From contig NZ_MIES01000026.1 of NCBI RefSeq assembly GCF_003054965.1, positions 186,001-250,000 on the forward strand: a DNA stretch of 64,000 bases, written 5' to 3'. Shown in pieces: positions 26,658-35,261 of the stretch. The notes under the pieces are model-generated. The model was given only the letters and a program-made list of their open reading frames with translations, was not told the DNA's origin and did not search any database. Positions within the stretch are counted from its first letter, which is position 1; each line of letters starts with the position of its first letter. The stretch is from Saccharospirillum sp. MSK14-1 (GTDB taxonomy: Bacteria > Pseudomonadota > Gammaproteobacteria > Pseudomonadales > Natronospirillaceae). The translations under genes and the position numbers were made by a program.

Positions 26658-29096
26658 TCAGTTCCGGTAACTGCGTTCTAAATGATCCACCCGCAGCTCT
26701 GCGGAGTTTAACGATGCCTCACCGTGCCAATACAGCCGGCGCGGTTCTCCCGGCAACAGGGTCAGGCTGTTATCACTCCAGTGCCCTGCGGTCGGGGCAG
26801 ACAGCGTGACAAAGTGCGCGGGGCGGTCACAACTGAGCTCCACCCATGACTGGCCATTACACTCGCCGTATTCTGCGCGGACCTCTGCCTGCGGAAAATC
26901 AAGCGCCTTCCACAGAGCAAAATAACCGGTGGCATCGCATTTAAATGATTGGTCGCCGAACTGAGCGTTTGCCTGAGCCACAACAAATTGCTGTTCGGGG
27001 TGTTCCGAATGAAGGTCGGCAATCACCACGCTTTCACCGGCGGCCAAGGTCTGTTCAATCGCCCCACGGCGCTCCGTGTTTCCACCCAGCGATAACAGGC
27101 GCCAATGACCGCTCAGTTGAGCGGGTTCAGCGCGATCGTTGACGGCGACCAGTTGTTTTTGCGCGCCTTCACCAATAAAAAACAACTGAATTGGTTGGTA
27201 AAACCGCTTGGCGTGATAGTGCAGCTGCTTCCAGCGACCGCCATATTCCAGGCTGCTCCAGGAGGCCACCGGCCAAGTATCGTTCAATTGCCAATAGAGC
27301 GTGCCCATGCAGTGGGGCCGCAGTGAACGCCAGTATTCCACAGCGGTTTTAATCGCCAGCGATTGCTGCACCTGACTGAGATACAAGAACTGATCGAACC
27401 CCACCGGGAAACGAAAATAGCGGGTGAACATTTCCACAATGCGCGAGTTGCCCCCGTCATTTTTCTGGTGAGCCTCCATCACCGGACTGGTGACGTTGCG
27501 ATCAGCCGGATCAGTGATCGATTCAATCAGCTCCAGCGAGGGAAACGATTGATAGCCAAACTCTGAGCAGAAACGCGGTTTGATGTCGGTGTAAGCAGAA
27601 AAGGATTGTCCCTCGTGCCAGACATCCCAAAAATGCATATCGCCACGGTCATCGTCGTGCCAGGCATCGCCGAAATCCAATTCGCCATTGCACGGCGAAC
27701 TCGGCCAGAATTTTCGGCCCGGATCGGCCTTCGCCACGGTTTCATCCAGAACGCGGTTGAGCCGATCGTAATTCACCAGATACTGATCGCGATTGTTTCG
27801 GGATACGTCAAACCAGTCGATAGCGCCAATGACTTCGTTATCACCACACCATAAAGCGATGCAGGCGTAAGACTGCAGACGACGCACTTGGTAATCGACT
27901 TCCGGGCGGATGTCGTCGATGAAGGCGGGCGTGCTCGGATAGAGCGCACAGGCAAACATCAGATCGTGCCAGACGAGAATGCCCAATCGTTCGCAGGTAT
28001 CGTAAAAGGCATCGTGCTCATAAAACCCACCGCCCCAAACGCGCACCATGTTCATATTGGCGGCGACCGCATCGCCAAGCAGTTGTTGGTAGCGCTCAGG
28101 CTGATGACGAGCGGGAAAGGCATCGGCTGGTATCCAATTGGCGCCTTTTGCAAAAATATCGACACCATTGACCACAACCGCCATGCGATTACCCGCGCCA
28201 TCTTTACTGAGGTCCCAGTGCAGCGATCGCAAACCAATATCGCGCTGCCACTGATGATCGCCCAGGCGGGCGGTCAACCGATAGAGAGGCTGTTCTCCGT
28301 ATCCGGCCGGCCACCACAGTTGCGGATGCTCAACAACCAGTGTTGCCTGAGCCTGATGCTGACCCGGCGCCAGGGTGAGGTGAACCGGCTCGACACCGGT
28401 CAGCGACAGTTCGATCTGCTCATTGATTTCGGTCGGGCCCGTGGTATCGACTGTGACACTCAAACGGACACAATCGGCTTCATGCTGCTGGTCCACCCGG
28501 ACGGTATCCAGACGGCGGCCCGAATGCAGAATCAATTCCGGCGCCGCATAGACGCCGGTAGAGAGCAAACACAGCCCCCAATCCCAGCCGGCATCGCATT
28601 GGGTTTTACGCACCAGATTCATATGCGGAATCTGGTTGTTCATTTCCGCCCAGGGCACCGGAAAGGGCTGCTGCTCGGCAAGTTTTGCAGCGAGCGCCGC
28701 ATTGTTATGCAGGGTAATGGTTAACCGGTTGGTGCCGACCCGCAGTGCTGAACGGATATCCAGATCAAAACGCCGGAAGAAGTTAGACAACTCACCCACT
28801 GGCTGATCATTAATGGTCACACGGGCATGGGTATCGACAAAGGCCAGGCGCAAGGTGACCTGATCGGCCAGATCCGTTTCATGAATCTCAAAGTCGGTTT
28901 CGAGCACCCAGTCGTGCTGATGCACCCACTGAACCTCGGCTTCGTTTTTGCGCAGATATGGATCAGGAATATCACCGGCATCGAGCAATATCTGATGAAC
29001 GTCGAGAGGTATAGCCGCTGCATAAACCGACCGCTGTTGATCCGCGCGGTACAGCGACCAACCGTCCTGCAACAGACGACTCGATGTAGACACCAT
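26658..29096 (-). CDS. beta-mannosidase (glycoside hydrolase family 2)
   Basis: An 812-residue GH2 enzyme that frees mannose from the non-reducing end of beta-mannosides. An N-terminal jelly-roll domain (about 1-200) has 'NQIPHMNLVRKTQCDAGWDWG', typical of beta-mannosidases; immunoglobulin-like and TIM-barrel domains follow. The probable acid/base is E421 in 'WCGDNEV' and the nucleophile E512 in 'CSEFGYQSFPS'. No signal peptide is present, so it acts in the cytosol on imported oligosaccharides. It is the first gene of the operon; the operators and promoter region lie directly upstream. Confidence 0.92.
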   Translation of the reverse strand: MVSTSSRLLQDGWSLYRADQQRSVYAAAIPLDVHQILLDAGDIPDPYLRKNEAEVQWVHQHDWVLETDFEIHETDLADQVTLRLAFVDTHARVTINDQPVGELSNFFRRFDLDIRSALRVGTNRLTITLHNNAALAAKLAEQQPFPVPWAEMNNQIPHMNLVRKTQCDAGWDWGLCLLSTGVYAAPELILHSGRRLDTVRVDQQHEADCVRLSVTVDTTGPTEINEQIELSLTGVEPVHLTLAPGQHQAQATLVVEHPQLWWPAGYGEQPLYRLTARLGDHQWQRDIGLRSLHWDLSKDGAGNRMAVVVNGVDIFAKGANWIPADAFPARHQPERYQQLLGDAVAANMNMVRVWGGGFYEHDAFYDTCERLGILVWHDLMFACALYPSTPAFIDDIRPEVDYQVRRLQSYACIALWCGDNEVIGAIDWFDVSRNNRDQYLVNYDRLNRVLDETVAKADPGRKFWPSSPCNGELDFGDAWHDDDRGDMHFWDVWHEGQSFSAYTDIKPRFCSEFGYQSFPSLELIESITDPADRNVTSPVMEAHQKNDGGNSRIVEMFTRYFRFPVGFDQFLYLSQVQQSLAIKTAVEYWRSLRPHCMGTLYWQLNDTWPVASWSSLEYGGRWKQLHYHAKRFYQPIQLFFIGEGAQKQLVAVNDRAEPAQLSGHWRLLSLGGNTERRGAIEQTLAAGESVVIADLHSEHPEQQFVVAQANAQFGDQSFKCDATGYFALWKALDFPQAEVRAEYGECNGQSWVELSCDRPAHFVTLSAPTAGHWSDNSLTLLPGEPRRLYWHGEASLNSAELRVDHLERSYRN

Positions 29097-29116
29097 GGTT
29101 TCACCTCTGACTGATT

Positions 29117-29140
29117 GAAAATCTTAACGTTACGATTTTC
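29117..29140. promoter_or_regulatory. LacI-type operator O1 upstream of the mannoside operon
   Basis: A 24-bp near-perfect palindrome centred on AACGTT (only one mismatched pair) with arms GAAAATC and GATTTTC. It ends 20 bp before the beta-mannosidase start codon. The CG-centred palindrome is typical of LacI-family operators, and a LacI gene lies in the same operon. Confidence 0.7.
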
Positions 29141-29160
29141 GGATTCTGCCACTCTAATTA

Positions 29161-29175
29161 GTGCAATAAAAGCAC
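29161..29175. promoter_or_regulatory. inverted repeat between the two operators
   Basis: GTGC (29161-29164) and GCAC (29172-29175) flank a 7-bp A/T spacer, extended by TTA on one side and AAT on the other. It could be a binding site for a second, possibly global, regulator in the promoter. It is short and may be chance. Confidence 0.3.
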
Positions 29176-29183
29176 AATGCCCG

Positions 29184-29202
29184 AGTCTTAACGTTTCGAT
29201 CT
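29184..29202. promoter_or_regulatory. LacI-type operator O2 upstream of the mannoside operon
   Basis: It shares TCTTAACGTT-W-CGAT with O1 (14 of 15 bases) but is less symmetric. The centre is 64 bp from O1, close to six helical turns, so both would face the same side of the DNA. Looping by a LacI tetramer or two dimers is possible (inference). Confidence 0.55.
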
Positions 29203-29347
29203 GCTGATTCCCGCTCGTTCTTAGCGAACAGATGATCGGGCCGGGGCGCTCATTGTGTCCTGATTGCGAAAAATCAGACGGCTGTCATTGAATTTATACA
29301 GAAAGCGAGCACTCTATAGACGTCTGAATGACTCTCGGAAACAACCC

Positions 29348-29995
29348 ATGTCCACCTCTGCATTACCCACGTATTCCATACTCGAAGAGTGGGCCAACAG
29401 CCTGACGCACGGTATCGGCGCTGTTTTATCCATCGCCGGTCTGATTGTTCTGGTTGTCTTGGCCAGCCTGTATGGCGATGCTTGGCAAATTGTCAGCGCC
29501 AGCGTCTACGGCGCCACTCTGATTCTGTTGTACAGCGCATCGACGCTGTATCACGCCATTCAGGCGCCGCGCGTGCGTCAATTGATGCGCCGCTTTGATC
29601 ACATTGCCATTCTGTATCTGATTGCGGGCACTTACACACCCTTCACGCTGGTAACATTGCGCGGCCCCTGGGGCTGGACCTTGTTCGGTATCGTCTGGGG
29701 TTTAACGTTGCTCGGTACAGTGGTTCACCTAACATCACTGCGCCGCTTTCACTGGCTGATGGTCGGCCTTTATCTGTTTATGGGCTGGTCTGTGCTGATC
29801 GCTATTCGGCCGCTGATTGCGACCTTGCCACCGGCCGGTTTGAGCTTATTGGTGGCTGGCGGGCTGTCGTACACGCTGGGCGTAGTCTTCTACGGCATGA
29901 AACGACTGCCGTTTAACCACGCCATCTGGCATCTGTTTGTCTTAGCCGGCAGCGCTCTGCATTTCTTTACGGTGCTGTATTACGTCATCCTCTGA
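29348..29995 (+). CDS. hemolysin III / PAQR family membrane protein
   Basis: A 215-residue inner-membrane protein with about seven transmembrane helices. Family motifs are 'EEWANSLTHGIGAV', 'YSASTLYHA', 'FDHIAILYLIAGTYTPF' and the C-terminal 'NHAIWHLFVLAGSALHFF', whose histidines are probable metal ligands. Members are called hemolysin III or YqfA; the bacterial function is not settled. The ATG at 29348 is chosen because the conserved sequence starts there; an upstream in-frame start would add a basic leader with no conservation. Confidence 0.88.
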   Translation: MSTSALPTYSILEEWANSLTHGIGAVLSIAGLIVLVVLASLYGDAWQIVSASVYGATLILLYSASTLYHAIQAPRVRQLMRRFDHIAILYLIAGTYTPFTLVTLRGPWGWTLFGIVWGLTLLGTVVHLTSLRRFHWLMVGLYLFMGWSVLIAIRPLIATLPPAGLSLLVAGGLSYTLGVVFYGMKRLPFNHAIWHLFVLAGSALHFFTVLYYVIL

Positions 29996-30012
29996 GTAAC
30001 ATGGCACCCATA

Positions 30013-30040
30013 AAAAAACCCGGCCATGGCCGGGTTTTTT
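30013..30040. terminator. bidirectional terminator between hemolysin III and bfd
   Basis: AAAAAACCCGGCC / GGCCGGGTTTTTT form a perfect palindrome with a 2-nt centre. The T-runs serve the rightward membrane protein gene and the leftward bfd gene. Confidence 0.88.
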
Positions 30041-30061
30041 ATGGACGAACGCTGGCAGGTA

Positions 30062-30250
30062 TCAGGCTGCCGTAAAATCAGCGGTCGCCGCCCATTCGAA
30101 TTCTTTCAGCAGCTGCTTACAACTCTGACCACAGGAACCACAGTCTGTTGCCACGCCCAGTTCACGCCGGATGTCGCTGTAATCGGCGCCTTCGATGGCG
30201 AGGTTTTCGATGTCGCGGTCAGTGACCCCTTTGCAAACGCAGACGTACAT
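30062..30250 (-). CDS. bfd: bacterioferritin-associated ferredoxin (Bfd-like)
   Basis: A 62-residue BFD-type [2Fe-2S] protein beginning 'MYVCVCKGVTDRDI'. The ligands C4, C6, C37 and C40 have the expected CxC...CxxC spacing; an extra Cys44 is present. Bfd reduces ferric iron in bacterioferritin so that iron can leave the store. A Fur-like box lies about 46 bp upstream of the ATG, in keeping with induction under iron starvation. No bacterioferritin gene is in the window. Confidence 0.9.
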   Translation of the reverse strand: MYVCVCKGVTDRDIENLAIEGADYSDIRRELGVATDCGSCGQSCKQLLKEFEWAATADFTAA

Positions 30251-30295
30251 CGTGCAGATCGACCCTGTTAACGCTGAATAGTGAATAACAAATCT

Positions 30296-30314
30296 AATAC
30301 GAATCGTTATTATT
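30296..30314 (-). promoter_or_regulatory. Fur-box-like sequence upstream of bfd
   Basis: The minus-strand 19-mer beginning AATAATAACGATTCG matches the consensus Fur box at 11 of 19 positions and has the usual A/T-rich hexamer look around GATT. It sits upstream of bfd, a common Fur target. It is a motif call only. Confidence 0.5.
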
Positions 30315-30366
30315 AACAAGCGTTTCGCGTTCTCGAAACTGTAAGTTTTTGTCGCTTCCTCGGGTC

Positions 30367-30395
30367 AAAAAAAAGCGGCCCATAGGCCGCTTTTT
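30367..30395 (-). terminator. terminator of tctCBA
   Basis: AGCGGCC and GGCCGCT pair around a CATA loop, with A/T runs at both ends (30367-30395). It lies 23 nt past the tctA stop. Confidence 0.82.
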
Positions 30396-30417
30396 CAGAG
30401 CAGTAACACGCCTCAGC

Positions 30418-31944
30418 TCAGTCGCTGGTCTGGCTTTCGGTCATGCTTTGACGCATACGACGTCGCAGAATCGGACCCACCAAATACGGCAGGACCAAGC
30501 CCAGTGCCGCCAGAATCCACAAGCCTGCCGCCAACGGACTGCCCCAAAGGATGGACCAGTCGCCGTCTGATAACACCATGGCGTGCCCCAGGTTCTTCTC
30601 CATTTCCGGTCCTAACAACAGACCCAAAATGATCGGCACCAACGGAATCTCCAGCTTACGCAGCAGATAACCGGCGATACCAAAGGCCACCATAAAGTAG
30701 AGATCGAACGTTGAGTGGCTAATCGAGTAGATACCAACGAAAGCGACCATGGTCACCACCGGCAGTAAGTACATCGGCGGTACCGACAGCAGCTTCACGA
30801 AGAATCCCACCAGCGGGATGTTCAGCACCAGCAACACCAGGTTACCGATCAGCAGGGCGGCGATAACGCCCCAGACGATGTCGGCATTCTGGGTGAACAT
30901 CAGTGGACCGGGCGTAATGTTCAGCGAGATCAACATCGCCAGTAACACCGCGGTGGTTCCACTGCCAGGCACGCCCAGCGTCAACATCGGTACTAACGCC
31001 CCTGAGGAGGCACCGTTGTTTCCGGCTTCCGGTGCGGCAACACCGCGGGGATCACCTTCGCCAAACCGGCCCTTTTTACCCAGGTACTGCTTCTCCAGCG
31101 TGTAGCTGATAAAGCTGCCCAGAGACGCACCGGCACCCGGCAAAACGCCAGCGATAAAGCCCAGAACGCCGCCACGCATGGACGTTGGCAAGGTCGCCAC
31201 AATCTCTTTCGGGCTCAGCATCAGCTTGCCGACTTTGATCAACTTACGACCGGCACCGGCGCGCTCCTCAATAAACAGCAGCAGTTCGGAGATAGCGAAC
31301 AAACCCACGATGGCGAGAATAAAATCGACGCCTTCGTAGAGTTTCAGCATGCCAAAGGTATAACGCTGAGTGCCGGTGGAGATATCGATGCCCACCGTGG
31401 AGATCATGATGCCCAGAGTCGCAGCAACAATGGTCTTCACCGGGTTCTTGCCGGTAATGCCACCCAGAGTCGCAAACGCCAAAACGAACAAGGCAAAGTA
31501 TTCCGCCGGACCAAAGGTCAGCGCAAAGCGAGCCAACAGCGGTGCCAGCAGAATCAAGCCGAACGTACCGACCAAGCCACCCATAAAAGAAGCAATGGCT
31601 GAAATCGCCAGGGCTTCGGCCGCTTTGCCTTTCTGCGCCATTGGATAACCGTCCAGACAGGTCATCATGGCCGGTTCATCGCCGGGAATATTCAGCAGAA
31701 TCGATGAGATACGCCCGCCATACATGGCACCAGCGTAAACCGAGGTCAGCAAAATCATGGCGGTATCGGCGGACAAGCCGAGGGTGAAGGCCAAAGGAAT
31801 CAAAATAGCGACCCCATTGGCTGGCCCCAGACCCGGCAAGGCACCAATCAGCGTACCGACAAACGCACCAAACAGCGCAAACATCAGGTTTTGCGGCTGC
31901 AATGCAACGGCAAACCCTTGCATCAGGAAATTCAAGGTATCCAT
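30418..31944 (-). CDS. tctA: tripartite tricarboxylate transporter, large membrane subunit
   Basis: A 508-residue integral membrane protein with about 12 helices. Both TctA-family signatures are present: 'IGALPGLGPANGVAILIPLAF' (split here as GALPGLGP and NGVAI) near residue 35, and 'GVLPGAGASLGSFISY' near residue 265. It forms the Na+-driven permease with TctB and takes citrate or other carboxylates from the periplasmic binding protein TctC. It overlaps tctB by 13 nt and ends at a terminator, so it is the last gene of the tctCBA operon. Confidence 0.95.
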   Translation of the reverse strand: MDTLNFLMQGFAVALQPQNLMFALFGAFVGTLIGALPGLGPANGVAILIPLAFTLGLSADTAMILLTSVYAGAMYGGRISSILLNIPGDEPAMMTCLDGYPMAQKGKAAEALAISAIASFMGGLVGTFGLILLAPLLARFALTFGPAEYFALFVLAFATLGGITGKNPVKTIVAATLGIMISTVGIDISTGTQRYTFGMLKLYEGVDFILAIVGLFAISELLLFIEERAGAGRKLIKVGKLMLSPKEIVATLPTSMRGGVLGFIAGVLPGAGASLGSFISYTLEKQYLGKKGRFGEGDPRGVAAPEAGNNGASSGALVPMLTLGVPGSGTTAVLLAMLISLNITPGPLMFTQNADIVWGVIAALLIGNLVLLVLNIPLVGFFVKLLSVPPMYLLPVVTMVAFVGIYSISHSTFDLYFMVAFGIAGYLLRKLEIPLVPIILGLLLGPEMEKNLGHAMVLSDGDWSILWGSPLAAGLWILAALGLVLPYLVGPILRRRMRQSMTESQTSD

Positions 31945-32390
31945 CGTTCAACCTCCAACAGGCCGGCTGGCAACGACAACTCCAGCAAGTGGTTGAACAA
32001 AATGAACACCGCCACTGCGCCTATCAGTCCGGTCAGAAACGCGCCTTTGGGACGAGCACCCATGCGCCAGCACAGTGTGCCGACCGCTGCAGTCGTCGCC
32101 AGGACAAACCCCAGCACTTCCAACAGCAGCGCATAAGCAATCAGTACCAAGACAGCCACAGCCAGCTCCACCAACGTATGGCGGCCTGGCCAATCGGTAT
32201 CCGGGTCCGGCTTGGCGATCAGATAACAACTTGATAACGCCAGTATCACCGACAGGATAGTTGGAAAGGTATCCGGTCCAACCGCCTCTTGGCCGCCGAA
32301 GGGCGGCGGCCATTGTTGGGCGGCCCAACCGTAGGCTACGGACAGGACCAACAGGACCAGGCCGAGCAAACGATCTCCGCGTGCGGTCAT
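31932..32390 (-). CDS. tctB: tripartite tricarboxylate transporter, small membrane subunit
   Basis: A 152-residue protein with four predicted transmembrane helices, 'GDRLLGLVLLVLSVAYGWAA' at the start and a Gly-rich loop 'PFGGQEAVGPDTFPTILSV', typical of TctB. It is the poorly conserved companion of TctA. The start overlaps the tctC stop by 4 nt and the end overlaps tctA by 13 nt, so all three are translated as a unit. Confidence 0.92.
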   Translation of the reverse strand: MTARGDRLLGLVLLVLSVAYGWAAQQWPPPFGGQEAVGPDTFPTILSVILALSSCYLIAKPDPDTDWPGRHTLVELAVAVLVLIAYALLLEVLGFVLATTAAVGTLCWRMGARPKGAFLTGLIGAVAVFILFNHLLELSLPAGLLEVERWIP

Positions 32391-33364
32391 CTCAGCAATC
32401 CGATCTCACGTGACAGTTGTTCGATGTCGGCAACCTGGTCGGTGACAAAGCTTTCGAATTCATTCGCCGGCGGATGGAACGGAATCAGGCCATTACGCGC
32501 CATGACCGCTTCCCATTCTTCGCTGGCATAGAGCTCGTCAATCGCGGCAACCCAGTATTCCTGAGCTTCCGGATCGGCATCGGCCGGCATATAGAAACCG
32601 CGCCAGTTCGGGCCCAGGGCATCAATGCCTTGTTCACGCGCTGTCGGGATATCACTCAGGCGACCCGGCAGACGCTCTTCAGCCAACACCGCCAGCACAC
32701 GCAGATCACCCGATTCAATAAAGCCCGTGGCTTCACTGATGTCACCGGTAAAGGCATCAACGTGACCACCGATGACCTGAGTCATGGCTTCGCCACCGTT
32801 GTTGTAGGACAGGTAAGGAATGCGCGGCAGGTTCTCAACGCCCGCAGCTTTTGCAGCGATCAACGCTTTGAGGTGATCCCAGCCACCGTTGGCACTGCCA
32901 CCGGCAAACTTGACCGAACGCGGATCTTCTTTCAGCGCGTCCATCAGTTCGTTCAGGTTCTGGTATTCAGAATCGTTAGCGACGGCAATGATGCCGTAGT
33001 CTGCACCCAGGGCGCCGACCCACTTAACCATGCCTGCGTTCATACCAGGGAACTGCTGCTGAGCCAGACGGGTGGTGGTTGCGGTTGAAGCAGCAACCAA
33101 CAGTTGGTCGTCTTCGCCACGCTTACTGACGGTATGAGCAAATGCCACACCGCCGCCAGCACCGGCCATGTTAGTGGTCTGAACGTTACCTGGAACTAAG
33201 TCCAGTTCTTCCAACACCTGACCCACACTGCGGCAGGTGAAATCCCAGCCACCGCCCGGATCCGCCGGTGCGATGCATTCAACGCGGCCACTTGGCTCCC
33301 AGGCCAGGGTCGTTGCACTGACGGCGAGTGCCGCCAGCAAAGAAAGACTTTGCTTGAGCTTCAT
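32387..33364 (-). CDS. tctC: tripartite tricarboxylate transporter substrate-binding protein
   Basis: A 325-residue periplasmic protein with a signal peptide of about 21 residues ('LLAALAVSATTLA'). The TctC/Bug family fold is indicated by 'ECIAPADPGGGWDFTCRSV', 'NMAGAGGGVAFAHT' and 'VGGSANGGWDH'-like 'FAGGSANGGWDHLKAL'. It captures a carboxylate and delivers it to TctAB. As the first gene of the operon it lies opposite a CitA/CitB-type two-component system that probably controls it. The ligand cannot be read from sequence; citrate or another tricarboxylate is likely. Confidence 0.94.
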   Translation of the reverse strand: MKLKQSLSLLAALAVSATTLAWEPSGRVECIAPADPGGGWDFTCRSVGQVLEELDLVPGNVQTTNMAGAGGGVAFAHTVSKRGEDDQLLVAASTATTTRLAQQQFPGMNAGMVKWVGALGADYGIIAVANDSEYQNLNELMDALKEDPRSVKFAGGSANGGWDHLKALIAAKAAGVENLPRIPYLSYNNGGEAMTQVIGGHVDAFTGDISEATGFIESGDLRVLAVLAEERLPGRLSDIPTAREQGIDALGPNWRGFYMPADADPEAQEYWVAAIDELYASEEWEAVMARNGLIPFHPPANEFESFVTDQVADIEQLSREIGLLR

Positions 33365-33488
33365 TGGGTTGTCCTCTCGTTGTTGTTTTAGGCTGCCAGT
33401 CGCAACCGGCCACTGGCCGAGGTGCGGCCGTGGCCTGACGGGACGTTAGGTCGAGCAACGAATGGCGGCCAGCTTATGGACGTAAAGC

Positions 33489-33505
33489 CTTTATCGGTTA
33501 TAAAG
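33489..33505. promoter_or_regulatory. CTTTAT/ATAAAG inverted repeat between tctC and the sensor kinase
   Basis: CTTTAT and ATAAAG flank a 5-bp spacer, with another TAAAG copy at 33483-33487. The site lies in the 280-bp divergent region, the natural place for response-regulator binding. The assignment to the adjacent regulator is inference. Confidence 0.4.
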
Positions 33506-33644
33506 ACACTTAAGTTCATTTTGTTCACGGGCAATCAAAAAGAGCTTCCGTTACCCTTAATCAGCGCTCGGAACCGTGATCGAACACCCAACCGACTGGC
33601 TGGGCTCCTCCGACTTAAGACGAACAACAAAGAAGCGCGCTGTC

Positions 33645-35261
33645 GTGTTTAAAAAACTCAAGCTGAAAACCCGCATGATATTGGTACTGGGCCTGGTTAG
33701 CGCCGCCCAAACCGGGCTGATTGGCGGGTTTGCCTGGCAGTACCTCAGCCGCTCGCTGGACGACCAGATTGGTCAGCGTGCCTTGATGGTTGCCAAAACC
33801 ATCGCCGCCATGCCCGGCATCATCAATGGCATTGAACAACGAGACACCGCAGCACTGCAGCGACTGAGTAAAAAGCTCGCCCGCACCAACGAAGCGCTAT
33901 TCATCGTCATCGGCGATGCCAACAACATTCGACTGGCTCACCCCAATCCCGATCGCATTGGTCATTCCATGGCCGACGATGATGGTGATCGTGGCGAAAT
34001 CGCCTTACTCGATGGCCGTGCCTATGTGAACAAAGCACACGGCAGTCTGGGCGAGTCGATGCGCGGCAAAGCGCCCGTGTTCGACAACAGTGGCAACACC
34101 ATCGTTGGATTGGTATCGGTGGGTTATTCGCTGGATCAGGTCCGCGCTACCATAAATCGCTACAAACTGGTGCTGATTGTCGCCATGACCTTAATGCTCA
34201 TGGCCAGTGTGGCGGCGGCTATTATCATTGCCGGCCGCTTTAAAAAGGCGATTTTTGGGCTCGAGCCAGAGCAAATTGCCCGGTTGTTTGAAGAGCTCGA
34301 CGCAACCTTACAGTCGGTGCGCGAGGGCATTGTTGCCGTCAATCGTGACGGCCAAATCACCACCGTTAACCGCACCGCCATTGAAACCCTGGGACTGGCG
34401 CCAGATACCGCCCTGGTCGGAACAAAGATCGACGAAATCCTACCGGACAGCGGTTTACTGCCCATCCTCGACAGCGGTGAATCTCAGTTTGACCAGGAAG
34501 TCTGGCTCAACGGTCGGTTGATGATCGTTAATCGTCTGCCGGTAAAACAGGAGGGCGAACTCATCGGCGTGGTGTCGTCCTTCCGCCTACGTGACGAGCT
34601 CGATCAGGTCAGTCGCCAATTGACGCGCATTCAGCAATACGCCGACACCTTACGCTCACAAACTCACGAATACTCCAACAAGCTGCACACCATTGCCGGA
34701 CTGATCCAACTCGGCGCGCACGATGAGGCACTGGCGCTGATCGGCAGTGAAGTGAGTGATCACCAGGCGTTAATTCAGTTGTTGCTGGAAGCTGTGCCCG
34801 ATCCGGTACTGGCCGGCTGCCTGCTCGGCAAATACAACCGAGCGCGGGAGATGGGCTTGTTGCTGATCATTGATCCGGACAGCCGAATGACCGAACTGCC
34901 CGACAGCCTGCCGCGTGACCAATTGGTCAGCGTCGTTGGCAATCTGATCGACAACGCCCTGGAAGCCACCCGCCAATCCAGCCCCAACGGCGGTCAGGTG
35001 CAACTGAGCATGACCGACCTGGGGCACGACTTAATATTCGAAGTCGAAGACCAGGGTCCCGGCATTCCCAATGAACAACGCGAACGCATTTTTGAAAAAG
35101 GTGTCACCACCAAGAGCGACAACAATCACGGCCTGGGCTTACACCTGGTGCGTTCCTTTGTGGCTCGCTGGGGTGGCTCGATCACGGTGGAAGTGTTGCA
35201 AACCGGCAGTCGCTTCACCCTATACCTGCCAAAACAACCGGACGGGGAGGCTGATGCGTGA
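33645..35261 (+). CDS. CitA/DcuS-type sensor histidine kinase for carboxylates
   Basis: A 538-residue membrane kinase. Transmembrane helix 1 is near residues 10-32, followed by a periplasmic PAS-like (PDC) domain with 'RLAHPNPDRIGHSM' and 'GKAPVFDNSGNTIVGLVSVG', a second helix near 180, a cytosolic PAS domain, and a kinase core with the CitA-type box 'QTHEYSNKLHTIAGLIQLG'. The ATPase shows 'LIDNALEAT' and 'GLGLHLVRS'. The start is uncertain: GTG at 33645 puts the first helix at the N-terminus, while a GTG at 33576 would add 23 residues. It is divergent from tctC and coupled to the regulator. Confidence 0.88.
   Translation: MFKKLKLKTRMILVLGLVSAAQTGLIGGFAWQYLSRSLDDQIGQRALMVAKTIAAMPGIINGIEQRDTAALQRLSKKLARTNEALFIVIGDANNIRLAHPNPDRIGHSMADDDGDRGEIALLDGRAYVNKAHGSLGESMRGKAPVFDNSGNTIVGLVSVGYSLDQVRATINRYKLVLIVAMTLMLMASVAAAIIIAGRFKKAIFGLEPEQIARLFEELDATLQSVREGIVAVNRDGQITTVNRTAIETLGLAPDTALVGTKIDEILPDSGLLPILDSGESQFDQEVWLNGRLMIVNRLPVKQEGELIGVVSSFRLRDELDQVSRQLTRIQQYADTLRSQTHEYSNKLHTIAGLIQLGAHDEALALIGSEVSDHQALIQLLLEAVPDPVLAGCLLGKYNRAREMGLLLIIDPDSRMTELPDSLPRDQLVSVVGNLIDNALEATRQSSPNGGQVQLSMTDLGHDLIFEVEDQGPGIPNEQRERIFEKGVTTKSDNNHGLGLHLVRSFVARWGGSITVEVLQTGSRFTLYLPKQPDGEADA

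Noticed and set aside
27888-28724. A 278-codon open reading frame on the plus strand
   Set aside because: It is antisense to the beta-mannosidase catalytic and N-terminal domains and shows no domain or motif of its own.
29260-29277. CTGATT/AATCAG hairpin before the hemolysin III family gene
   Set aside because: A 6-bp stem with no T-run, within the divergent promoter region. It is too short to call as a terminator or regulator.
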